A stretch of DNA of 64,000 nucleotides from Rhytidiadelphus loreus. Taxonomy: Eukaryota > Streptophyta > Bryopsida > Hypnales > Hylocomiaceae. The stretch covers positions 57,703,348 to 57,767,347 of the forward strand of contig OX344764.1 of assembly GCA_947034895.1 (NCBI GenBank). Reading direction: 5' to 3'. The translations under genes and the position numbers were made by a program. The notes beneath the pieces were generated by a model, which did no database searches, was not told where the DNA came from, and was given only the letters and a program-made list of their open reading frames with translations. Position 1 is the first letter of the stretch. Every line of letters begins with the position of its first letter. Positions 1-11,559 of the stretch are shown here, piece after piece.

Positions 1-423
1 CCCATGAAGCTAATTAGTTTTTCTATCTTGCAAAAAAGTTTCAAAAAATTATGACAAAAATTCAGCCTGTAGGTACTTGCCCAAAATCCCATATACTACC
101 GTATAGAAGATCACTACCATATGGTTGGCTTCAACAATACTAGTTGATAAAAATAATTATTTTTTTATATCAATATGGGTTTCAATACTTCAATTTGATT
201 TTCTCAAAATTTCAATACATTAATCTATACGAATAAAATTTTATCCATTTGAATGATTCACATAGGAATTCACATCTACTTCAATAATTCAATCATTTTT
301 GTACTTTCAAACAAATATTATTTATAGTTTCTTGAAACATTCACTATTCTCATATTTAGTTCAATTTGACCAAAAATTGACCTTAAGAGAGAGTGAGGCT
401 AATCAACCTATCACCGCTCTCAT
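1..423. other. AT-rich sequence without a recognised gene
   Basis: AT-rich flank with many short 'ttcaat' runs. No exon with family resemblance and no splice-consistent reading frame was found on either strand. Confidence 0.5.
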
Positions 424-512
424 CTCAATTCTGCCCTTATGTACCCAAGTGGTACAAGTGGTATATTTCAGAACAAAAATGTACGCCATAGGTACATGGG
501 GGCGGAATTGAC
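424..512. repeat. Small inverted-repeat (MITE-like) hairpin
   Basis: The left end TCAATTCTGCCC..ATGTACC is mirrored at the right end by GGTACATGGGGGCGGAATTGA, so the ~89-bp segment can fold on itself. A diverged copy in the opposite orientation lies near 21369-21435 (shared blocks TGTACATTTTT, TTCTGAAAT, GGGTACATAA, GAATTGAGATG). A dispersed repeat is therefore clear; its transposon class is not. Confidence 0.6.
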
Positions 513-935
513 TTTCAGTGGTCATAGGTCTGTTCACCTCATTCGTAGCTCTTGCATAACCGCCTTTCATCAGCAACAGTAGCGCCAACATGGAAGAGTT
601 TCATAGATTCAATGTGATAAATCTATAGAAAGTCCTGATTTTCAAATGATGTCGTCTTGGACTCGGGATCCAGTCGTCCAGTCCTCGAAGGCCCCCTTTT
701 GTGCAAGTGGCTCCTCCTTTTGGCTATCTCCCTGAAATTACTCAAGAAGTAGATATGACATCGAGAATCTGGCGAAAGGAGGTGATTGTATCTTCGATAC
801 GGAAGATAAGGAATCTTTAATGTAACAAATGCCGGTGGTTTGCACCTCGGTGCGGCGCTTCATCGCCATAGCCAGGGCTCCGGGACTACCTGAAGGCGGA
901 GCTGCTGACCCGATCGACGAGCCTTGGTGGCAACT

Positions 936-3900
936 ATGGCCTCTCTCTCGCTCTCCACTGCGTCTCTGCGATTGTCTGCGTTTTTTCCACGCGATTTTCA
1001 GATCAAACGCGGGAGCAAGAATTCCTGTCGCTCGTCTCGTGTTGATCGGGGGAGATGCGTGGCGCAGATGGCCGTGCCGAAGCTCGTGGAGTTGATGCAG
1101 AACGGGTGAGAAGCGTTTGCCTTTGACGAATTTCGATTTTCGTCTTGGTCGTCTGTGATGCACGTTGTTCTTGAAATATCTTAATTCTTGAAGTAAATCG
1201 TTCAAGTGCTGAGTCGCGCGAATTTTTCATAAATTCATTTGGCGTGTATTTGAATTACGACAGGGAGGATTTCATTAATTAGTTAATTCATTTTCTTGAA
1301 AGTGTGCGTAGACTTCTAGCTGCTCTTGCCGCACCATTTATTTGAATTAAGGTAGAGATTCCATTAACCATACAGCACATTAGAGGCTACATTGACTATA
1401 CACGTGAGTTTTGAATTGTGCTAAATGTGAAAATAATTGATCTATTGACATTTTTTTTTTGCAATTGATTTGTAACTTAACACAAAATAAATGTGCAAAA
1501 TTTTATAATGGTGCAAGTTTCTAGATTGTTGTAGGGAGATCATAGGGAAAGGTTCCAAGCGTGTGGTGAATGGAACCTCTCCTTTACTGTATGGTGAATG
1601 GAGACCTTACATTACTGCGCAACGCACTGATACACAGTGTAGTTTGTCCCGCATGATGCGCTTTTGATTTTTGCTGTTACTTGAGTCGCTGAGTAATTAG
1701 ATCTAGGGCTGATTTTTAGGTACTGCCGTAGATAGGATTCCAGCTTGGTTTTGAGTGAATGGGACAAATCTGAAATAAATTTTTGGTAATTTCTATGCAG
1801 GGTAGGACCAGAAGCGCATGAGTCTATGATTCAATTGTATCACGATGTTCTCTTTAGCGCTGTGAAGCTTGGCGTCCCACTTCCCGCTGATGGCAATGTA
1901 TGCGCATCTGACCGTGACAAAATCTCATGTTGAGCTTTTTGGCCTAACCGATGCATTTGTACAGAACTTGGACTCTCACGAATCTGATCATTACTGTGAA
2001 ATTCTCTTGTGATTTCAGCTGAATATATCTCGAGAAACTTGAATAGTAATGTAGCAGATCTTTCAGAAAATAACTCATTTTATCGAAGCTGAGCAGTTTC
2101 TCTTTAGATTCAACCAACATGTAAAGGGATGCTTATCTTTCTGTTCTCTCTTAGGATCTAATTTTTAATTCTCTGCGTTAATATTTGTTTGAAAAAATTG
2201 ACCGGCTTCGGATGTCTGGATTGATTGTACAATGAGATTAAATGCAGCGACTTAGTAATTTTACTGACCATGTTTGACTTGATAAATTCCACCTATATAT
2301 TTGATCCAGGATGTGGCATACTGGGCCATTGCACTTCCTGCTGCGTTGCTTTACTCTACGGCAACTCCTGGACCAATCGCAGGTCTTGCCGATTTTGTGC
2401 AAGGCCATATTAGTGGGAATTCTTCTCCGTGAGTCTTTGATTTAATTATCTCAGGTCGTTTCAGAAGTTTGAGCTGCTAATCATTTACCTTCTACTAAGT
2501 AAATTATTTTTCGTGTGATTCATTTATTTGATTTCGTTGTATCAAACATTATGATGTAGAAGAAGGCTTCCTGAGACCAAGATATCAATTGCACGTTTTA
2601 TTTTTATAATGCTTTGCTCAGATTGTTACACCGCTGATATTTGTTACCTGTACCTTCGTAGTGTTTTTCGCGCATATGAAGTTGAGGTCGGGCGTCAGAT
2701 GGGTGAGGGGTCGTTCGGTATCGTCTACGAGGGTTCCATTTACAAAGGTATCTGTGACTGTTTGAGTTCGAATAAACTTTTTCCAGCCAGAGTGGTATGT
2801 GTTTGGGGGTTTCGCTGTTGACTCATGGTATGATAGGCTTGTTGTTTGACACTTTGGTCACTGCTCGTGTATCATGACTTTGCACCGTACCCCAGCCCAA
2901 TCTGAACCCCTAGTCCAGAACCCAATATCGCTGTCTTGCTATCTTATTGTAGTATAAATTGCACACAATGTGCAATCGGTGCTTGGAATTTGTTGAAAAG
3001 TCACCATTTCATGAATTCAATGAACACCACTATGTGGTTTTTACACATGGCAAAAGGTTCATTCATTATTATACAATCTCAAGGGACACTTTTGGATTGC
3101 CAATGGAACTAAGTAGAAAATTAAGAGAGCAACATTAGCATTGAGAGGGACAAGAATAATCCCCCCCAGGGCTTACAATAGGAAACTGTGTGATTTTGCC
3201 TTGACTACCTATAATATGTCTTTCTTTTTTCAAAGTTGACCAAAATACATGAGAAATATTTCTTGATCTGTTGTTCTTTTGCAAAAAAATATTGTGAATT
3301 CAACAAGTGTAGCTATGCGCAGTGACCAAAGGGTCTACAATGGGCTTCCTTCCTTGCCTTTTCTTTTGCAGGGGGAAAGAGGCCAGGGAAGCAGGCTCTG
3401 CGTGTGGTGTTAAAAAAGAGTAAAGCTGGGGTGTCTGGTGGTGATGAAATGCGCAATGCCGAGATACACATGAATCGGCGTCTTCAGGTTTGCTTCTCCG
3501 GCTCACATATTTAGGATGTCCCATTTATTATTTAAGGACAAGTCCAGACGTGATAGTATTAACTGCTGCAGAGGCATTAGGATGGAGTATGCTCGAGGGT
3601 ATCTTGTCTGCAGCACTAACTAATTCATCTACAATTTATGGGTATCAGAGAACAGCATCTGGAGCATGTGCTGAATTCCTGGGCACTGTGAATGTTCCTA
3701 GCTCTCAAGCGCGAGGCAAACTGTCAGAGGTTATTCTTTTCTCTCCATTAAAATAGCTTGCTGTATCGATTATTGTGATACTGTTCGGATGTATGGTTTC
3801 GTAAACTTGAAACATAAAGTCTCACTCTAACATTGAGATCTACGTGATGACGTAAGTCACTGGATGTATGGTACTGTACGGTCAGTGTTTAGTCTGGATG

Positions 3901-6900
3901 ATGTATTGGATGCAGTCGTGCTAATCTCCATATCATTTCATTCTGCAGGGGATTTGGTTGATTTGGAAGTTTCAAGGGTATAGGACGCTAGACCATTACA
4001 TGAAGCAGAAGAACTTTCCAGAAAACATTGCTGAAATTGTTCTTGGGCAAGAGGTGACCGCTTTGCCCTCCTATTTCATTGTTCAGTTACCTTTTGATTT
4101 CCGAATCCTGTAGGTCTATAGATTTCTGGAATACCTTCTAACATGTTGCTGGAATGTGAATTTGGACTACGTTAGTATGCAATAGAGAGGAGAACGGCAT
4201 TAGAAAGTAGGCAGGGAAGGGTTTTCGGAGAGAGTTGAATATTTTGTTTGTTTCACCTAAAGTTTTCGGGACTGTAATGTTGCGTTCTGAATATATATTT
4301 TTTACCTTTCCAGATAAAGAAGAGTTCTTCCAAAGCAGCTCCAAACAATCAGAATGCCCTTATTATTCAGAAAATTATGCAGCAAGTTCTCACCAACCTG
4401 TGTGATTTGCATCGATCAGGCAAGCTTGGATCACTATGTTAAACAGAGTCTGCAGTCTGTGACTAAGAAATCATGCTTAAACTTAGTAATCACATTGGTT
4501 GTGCCTTGATGCAGGTGTCGTTCATCGAGATTTGAAGCCACTAAACCTGGTCCTATGTGAAGTCACTGGATCCTTCAAGTTCATTGACCTGGGTGCCTGC
4601 GTCGACATCCGATCAGGATTCAACTATGTATGGAGCTTCTATTTCTATTCAATATTTGACTTCCGAATCTATTTCTCCAGAACTATTCATCATCTAACAC
4701 CTTTCTGAACTAAGGCAGACTACGATGCTTAGCATATGTCACCAATGATCCTGAATTTTTTTTTCCCAGTATTATATCTGGCGAGTTAGTAGTTGTGCTT
4801 TGTTTTTGGACCAGTCATGTCTAGTTTACAATTGAAGAAAAGTGTTGCAATAATTTGTCATCAACCCAATAATTGCTTTCGCATTTGGAGAATTCTCGAC
4901 TCTCTTTAAATTATCTTCTCCGTCTGTCATGCGTGCATTCAAATTGATAACTACTTCAGCATTTTCTGGAGGGTTGATTCGATTCATTTATCACATGTCT
5001 CAGACCCCAGATGAAACAGTGATTGACCCGACATACGCTGCTCCCGAGCATTACGTGATGCCTACATCCACTCCGACCTTGCCTCCAGATCCCCTGTGTT
5101 CCCTAATTTCTCCCATTGTCTGGCTTCTCAACACACCAGATCGGTTTGATATTTTTTCTGCTGTAAGTTTCGTTTAATTTCAATCAAGCTGAAATTAGTC
5201 TCTCGGAACAATTGCTTAATTTCTGGCCGAACTACTTTTTTGTCTTTGTATGTGCGTATTGAGCGGGATTTCTTTAATTTGTTTTCATGTGAAACGCTGA
5301 ATGGAGAGGAACATGTATGTAGGGTCTCATTCTGATGCAGCTGAGTGTCAAGCAGCTACGCCAGGATGTCGGATTGGTAACATATCCTTATATCCTTTTA
5401 TCCTTTTTGTATTCTACTTCACCTGCACAGTTCGTTTCCGAGTGCTTAGACCATTGACTTGGTCGACAGATCATTTTTGGCGCTAGGGGAGGCAAATCTA
5501 GGAGTTTTCTTCTTAGACTTACGCTGTTTGGGTCATTGGTTTTCCTTTCTTTTTTGTAAAATCTCATTTGGTCATCCACTTTGCAGAAAACATTTAATAC
5601 GCACTTTAAGCGTGCTCGGTATGACTTGGATGTGTGGAGAAAACGATGCAGTATTAGTAGTGAAGAATTTGCGATATTGGACGCTGATGGTGAGACTACT
5701 GATCCCTTTGCTTAGAAATATATTTTCAGTATCATGTTTTGGTTTAAGTGTGTTCTTACACATTCGTAGTTGGAGTCATTTGCTTCATATCATTTTGAGG
5801 TTCATTATTTTACCAACAGGTTGCTTGTTGCTTTCCAGGGGGTGCTGGATGGGAGCTTGCAAAGGCTATGCTCCAACCTAGACACGACAGGGGGTCCTCC
5901 ATCTGGCCATGTGAGTTATTGCCTGCTTTTATCATTTCATTGCCTCATTTTTAATCAGAGGTCTCGGTTTCATCTCTAGGTACTAATGGACTTTCAAAAT
6001 GAATTTTGCATATGAGTCTGAAATTGGATGGTGGTTTAAACACCTGCAAATGGAAGCTCCTCAATGCCTTTGTTTACATTGTGCACGGTATATATTCTCT
6101 GCTCTGTAATAATGCTAGTTCATTTTAGTGACTATCAGCTGTTAGGAAATAACGCTATCATCAAGTTTTCAGTTTTGACAGTAAATTTTCTTCCTTCAGC
6201 TGCAGGTCTTCGTAGCAGCCGTCCCTCAGCTGCAGCTGCCTTGCGTCATCGCTTCATCCAAGGCACCCCTTTACCGCGGCCTAGCAATCCACCTAAACTT
6301 GTACCAGATTTTGCGTCATTTCCATCTCTTCCTTCTCTTCCTTCTCTTCCTTCTCTCCCTTCTCTCCCTTCTGCCCCTTCTTTGCCTTCACTTCCATCTC
6401 TTCCCTCTGCCCCTTCTCTTCCATCTCTGGGTCAGTTGCAAGGTCGTGCCTTTTCTAGCGGAAGTGCTGTGGAATCAACTGTCGATCAACTTAGAAACTT
6501 GCAAGAAGCAGATTCGAAAATTGACACGGAGCGTGTAAGCTCTGGCTCCGTAGCATCTTTGTCCACAGCTGCCTCAAGTGCTTTCGTGTTAGCAACAGGC
6601 TGGATCGTAAGTTGAAAGTCCTGAATGACACTCTCTTCGTTTTCTTGAGCGGATCGCCTAAAAGTTGTTTGGTATCTACGTTTCTTCTCGTTTCTTTATT
6701 GATTCATTTTTTGATTATCTCGCGAATGTACTCTAAATTTTTATTATCCATTAGCAAGCATGTTGCCAAGATATTATTCGTATGATAACATTATTTGATG
6801 CTGATCAGTTTCAATCGTGGCACGCAGGCCCTGACAGCATTGAATAACTCAGCACACTTGTCTTATGACATGGGCCGATGGGTGTTTCAAACCGCGGGTC

Positions 6901-7741
6901 TAAGTGGATCGGCGTGTTTAGCATTCTTTTTATTTATCAAGTAAGTTAAGGTTTTTCTGTCAGGTGATCGGCCTAGCTCCTCTCACTTTCGGGTAAGTCC
7001 CTGTAAATGCAAAGTGACACTCTTTTACTTCGAGTTCATTGTTTTAAGTGATGATTCGTTCTTTTTTGTAGGCCGTGGTTGGAAGAGCAAGAACTTGCAA
7101 GTAGGAGAGAGAGGGAAATGCAATCCATATTCGTAACAGAGCAACTTGCCCCAGTTGAAATCGCCCGCCCTGATTCTCCAATGTATGATACGGTGAAGCT
7201 ACTTCCTTCAGGCAGCCAGCCTGGGACAGTACGGTTTAATACTGGACTTTCAGAAGCTGTATTAGCCATGGAAGCTCAATTAGTCTCTTTGGAGGCTTCT
7301 ATACAGCGTGAACAAGAGTTCTCTGCGCAGCAGCGAGAGAGCCTCGCAAGGGTTAGTGGGATGTCCTTCCCCACATGCTTATGTTACTTTTCTCTCTTGT
7401 GTGTGTCGAATATATATTGCTATTCTCCAAACGAAATGAGGTGTAGGTTATATTTCTGTTTGCTCAAAGTTCATTTGCGTGCTCCCGATGAGGTTCACAA
7501 TCCTGTAGCGAATTGAAATCTCTTAATTGGGCATTGCAAATCCAGAAATTTTATTATTTTGTGGCAATATACCATCCGTGTGACTGGAGTACCAGTTTTC
7601 AATGTTTCACATCCATTGCTCATTTGTGACGTGATTTTTCAGATGGAGAAATTGCTTGTTTTACCAAGTGAAGGAGCGGACGTACCATTGTCTGCTAATG
7701 GCGCATATGCCGGGAAACCTTTCTCTGAGTATATCGGCTGA
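936..7741 (+). CDS. Chloroplast STN8/STN7-like Ser/Thr kinase with long C-terminal extension
   Basis: Seventeen exons: 936-1105, 1801-1897, 2310-2428, 2662-2747, 3372-3487, 3649-3729, 3949-4053, 4314-4419, 4515-4627, 5004-5162, 5323-5376, 5587-5689, 5839-5910, 6206-6606, 6828-6940, 7072-7351, 7643-7741; 757 aa. The Ser/Arg-rich start (MASLSLSTASLRLS) looks like a chloroplast transit peptide. A hydrophobic stretch near residues 130 and below (DVAYWAIALPAALLY) matches the thylakoid anchor of the family. Kinase landmarks: GEGSFG (~144), VVLKK lysine (~172), HRDLKP (~296), DLG instead of DFG (~318), APE (~344), and a RPSAAAALRH end. The residues after APE (LDADGGAGWELAKAM type) resemble STN8 more than STN7. 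STN kinases phosphorylate thylakoid photosystem proteins. The last ~280 residues are extra compared with the ~500-aa Arabidopsis STN8: a Ser-Leu-Pro repeat, two hydrophobic segments (ending ACLAFFLFI) and a charged helical tail. Exon 14 may instead start at 6200 (two AGs 6 nt apart). Confidence 0.88.
4420..4514 (+). other. GC-AG intron in the STN8-like kinase gene
   Basis: The exon ends TCAG and the intron begins GCAAGC, not GT. The acceptor is GATGCAG before GTGTCGTTCATCG. Using this GC donor joins R-S-G to V-V-H-R-D in frame and so restores the catalytic loop. GC-AG introns are a known minor class in plants. Confidence 0.85.
6322..6428 (+). repeat. In-frame Ser-Leu-Pro coding repeat
   Basis: Imperfect 9-nt units (CTTCCTTCT, CTCCCTTCT, CCCCTTCT variants) encode repeated S-L-P and S-A-P triplets inside exon 14 of the STN8-like kinase, just after the kinase domain. 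The frame stays open across the array. It is likely a flexible, length-variable linker between the kinase domain and the hydrophobic C-terminal part. Confidence 0.85.
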
Positions 7742-9856
7742 AGACTCGTTCAAATGTGAGCGAGTGGGTGGTCTCAGAACTCCAAATCAAATTGGCGACA
7801 AATTAATAGATTACAATGGATGTGAATTGCAGAAGATCTTCATGATGTTGAGGTGGCCATAATGACAAGAGGCGAGGTCTGACTAACCCCCGAAGAATTT
7901 TGGACTCAGCATTTGGTCATGGTCCTCAATGTGCAATGATGCTGGCCATTCAGCAGAATGAGTGCGGAGTCTTACACTAGCCAAAAGTAAGGTAAAGTAA
8001 TGCTTATTTAAACTTTTGGAAGTTTTGTGTGTGGATCTCAACCCAGAATGCGAGCAACTAAAGGGCAGCGGCAGGTTCAAGCTGTGGCACATTCAATCGA
8101 ATCTAACTCACTACGGCACTGGGGATTCATCATGTAATGTTCATAGGTTGGGATGTGTTCTTATACAAAGCAGTTCGTAGTTTCAAATCTAGCTACATGC
8201 ACGCACCGTGCATTTTCAACGGCTTGAGATGTTGGAGAACCCAATTCATGATATCCATGTATCGTGGAACTTTGTTTTACCGCACTTGCAGTGCACCACT
8301 TTACTCTTGGATATCCTTAGTCTGTATTGGGTAGGAATGAGGGAATAACATTTTGGTATTGAAATATTTGTGCGTCAACATACCTCTAACAGTTACTATG
8401 CACTGCAAGGTGGTTGAAGAGAGTACAAAGACTTGTAAGGGATGAAGAGAGTACAAAGACTTGGCCCATAGTCCATTTCTATGTACAGTCAGGTCCGGCT
8501 GACTTACGAATTTTTCAGTCAGTTTTCACTAGAAAGTGCAGCAACTTTAGAAAGCTCTTGGGTGCTCAGAAATTAACTGATTTTGAAACCGCAAATTGTG
8601 TTGGAATTGCAATGAAGTGCACTTCAACTTCATAACAAGTGAAAAATGAATAATTTAAATTATACAACAATTTGGATTCCTTTTATACACTATCTACCAT
8701 TTTAGAGAGAACTTTTGGAGGATAGTCAAAGACTTCAGTTTGCATTTGGGTGAAGAACAAGAAAGAAATCATATGAGCAATTCAAGTGGTATGGGATTAA
8801 GTATCTCTAAAGCAATTGTAAAGGTTCATTTCTTATATGTACCATTGAATACAAGTTGTAATTTTCACAAATGTTGGCCACACTAGATATATAGTACATA
8901 GTGTATAGAAAACATCAAATTCTTTGTATGATTTTTTATAACATATGTGTGTTTGTAATGATGATAAGTAGACTTTAGTTTGATTCCAATGCAATTCAAA
9001 ATTATGTTCATTTTTTAGTGCATACAGGCCTCCTAAAGTTCTCCTAATCTTAGGAAGATCCAAAAATTCATAATTTAGTTGGACCTAACTATATAGTGTG
9101 TATACATTTAAGGGTCTTAAATGTATGTTTTTGATATTTAAAAATGGGTAAAGAGTCCTTAGAGTTTTCCCGATCCACTTTGCCAACTATCCTTCCAAAT
9201 AAACTTTAAGTTTCCACTAGTTTATAATTAGAACTTGAAATTTTATCATTTGAAGTGCATCTTAAAGTGCTTTGAATAGCAAGAAAATTCAAATTCAACA
9301 TTTGACAATTCTCAAAAGATGTTCTAAAGAATTAATGACGTTTAATATCTAACATTTCTCTTTTTAAGAATATAGAAGAAGGGTGAGATCCTATAATATA
9401 TATGAGATTTTTATACTTATTGACATAACAAATATAGAGGATTATTTGCATGTAGGGTTGGGGATCCATTGTAGGACTCTCAAAAAAATATTAATATTCT
9501 ATACCTTAAATGAGGCTATTTGTTTGTTTTGATTGTTACAGTTATATCTTTTGGACCATACTTCTCCTAGTCACGTTCTCAATAACTTACAATCGAAAAA
9601 CTCTCTACAAAGAGGGGTGCACGAGCTTTGTTTTGTGGTGTTTAGACTTACAGTGGTGAATTTAAAAGTTTTTACAAATTGCAAAAAATTAGAAAATAAC
9701 TCTTACTTTTATTTTGATTGAGGTAGCAACACACAGCACACTAGTTGGTATATAAAATTTACCAATAGTAGATGATTTAAAGGATGAATGTACACTTATT
9801 AATGAATCTCCTACCTTATATAATTGTCTTTAAAGGTATGTTCTCATGTAGTGTTA
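7742..9856. other. Kinase 3' flank and AT-rich intergenic stretch
   Basis: The first few hundred bases are probably the kinase 3' UTR. A 21-bp sequence (TGAAGAGAGTACAAAGACTT plus G) occurs at 8415-8435 and again at 8443-8463. The rest is AT-rich with no recognised exon on either strand. Confidence 0.5.
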
Positions 9857-10186
9857 AGGTAGGAGGTTCTAAAAGCACACAAGCTCTTAAAATTGCCCAC
9901 CACTTCAAATGTACACTATTTGTACATGTTTTTTCATAGCCTTCAGCAATGTACAAAAAATGTACATTTTAGTAGGTGGGGCGATTTTAGAGCCTTATGC
10001 CATTTCAACTTCAAAATTTCTTAACTAATTTCACAAAGCTCCAAAAAATACGAAACCACTTGGGATAGATACCAATTCCACTTGTCTTCCAAGGATAATT
10101 GACTGAAAAATGTTTCAAGAAGATTCACCTCCCCCAAATTCAGTTCCAGCTCTTAAATGGATGATTTATGGACCTCTTGGCTACCT
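9857..10186. mobile_element. TA-flanked MITE, family A
   Basis: The 330-bp element begins AGGTAGGAGGTTCTAAAAGC and ends with the inverted match ..AAGAGGT..GGCTACCT. Both ends are flanked by TA, the Tc1/mariner-type target duplication. It also shares internal blocks (AAACCACTTG, CCAGCTCTTAAATGG) with the element at 31802-32128, so the two are one family. There is no coding capacity. Confidence 0.75.
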
Positions 10187-11559
10187 TAAAGAATGTTGTT
10201 AGTGAGGGAATTTAGACCTACTTCTGGCCCCGATTCACATTACAAACATCACCCCTACCACCGAGTGTGCATAAACATACTTTAATTGTCTAAGACTTTA
10301 GGGTGGCAAGTTTGGGTGCAAGTTGCAGGAAGCCATGCTGACTGGACTGACTTTCGAGACTGCCCTCCCCATGCCGAAGCATCTGGCCGGATGAGCCCCC
10401 CAGGGCATGCCAAATGGACCCTCACCACGTGGCAGATCGCTCGGCCCAGCTGTCCTTACGGAGCCTAAAGGCGTCGATCGTCCGTCCGTCCATCCGTCCG
10501 TCCTCGATCGTCCGTCGATCGTCCGTCGATCGTCCGTCGATCGTCCGTCGATCGTCCGTTGATAGTGCATCCCTCCTCTCCCGCGTGGCCCATATCTCCC
10601 ACAACCCCCTCCCACTCCAGTCACCATGGATTTCCGTTCTCGCTCCCCCGGGATTGTCACTGGTAATGCGTCCCCAATTGCTGCCCAATTTTCACATCTC
10701 GGTGACTTCGTTGTGTGTGTTTGTGGTGTGTCGGGATTCAATTTTGGCAAGAAAGTCGTATGCATTCTTCTTCTTCTTCTCCATTCTGCTTTGTCGGACT
10801 CAAATCGTGAAAATTTCCAGAATGTTTGAAGGTGGGGAGTTGTGTACGTTGAGTCGGTATAGATGTGCGAATTTGAGGTTTGGAGGGAAAATGTATGGGC
10901 GAAATCGCAATTTGAGACCTCGTAGTGATTGATTGCATCGGTTTTCGCTTCTTGAGTCGATGCTGTTTCGACACGGAGGTCGCGTTTGGTTTTTTTGAGA
11001 ATGGCTTTGGTTGTCGTCGTGGCTGCTATGACTTTGTGAAGGTGCATTGGATATAGAAAGAAATCAATGTTCTGTTATATGTGTTTTCGGTTGTCTTCAT
11101 TGTTTCGAAAAGTTCTTTTTTTCTTTTGGCAATTGTGAAATCGTAGCTACTGTTTTGTAATGAGATGTTTTTGATGGAGAGAGGCTTGTAAAATACACTG
11201 CGTTGGAGACCTATATGGATCTCTGTGTCAAGGTTATATTCTGCGCTAGGGGATGGTCTTGAGCTTATTGGACTTGCCTGGCCCATGAGGTTTTGGATTC
11301 AATTGCTTTATTTCCTACAGGTATTTGTATCCCAAAATTTATCACCTTACAAAAAAATTGCTATAGGGGAGTTCGTCTGGGAAGAAATGCTAGGGCAGGG
11401 TCAGTCCAGTTAATAATTGTTGTGATTTGGTTATGGCAACCTTTCACATGTTTCAAAAAGAAGAAGAAAACCTTGGGTGCTATATTGACGTTCATTCTTG
11501 GAATTGTTGCCTTGACAGGAGCATCGCCTGTGTGAGAATTGGCTATCCCTTGGGTTACA
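10187..11559. other. Upstream region of the BTL1-like gene with an 11-bp tandem repeat
   Basis: About five copies of an 11-bp unit, CGATCGTCCGT, lie at 10504-10561, next to CCGT-rich sequence from 10484. They sit in a GC-richer block (10300-10650) that probably includes promoter or 5' UTR sequence of the carrier gene. Open frames across the repeat look like repeat artefacts. A spliced 5' leader is possible but I could not prove one. Confidence 0.5.

Noticed and set aside
10414..10932. Plus-strand open frame of 172 codons
   Set aside because: Crosses the same 11-bp array and ends in low-complexity sequence; more likely upstream DNA of the carrier gene.
10298..11047. Minus-strand open frame of 249 codons with DDRRTIDGRS-type repeats
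   Set aside because: The repeats are simply the 11-bp CGATCGTCCGT array read in three frames. No domain, no splice context and no homology were recognised.
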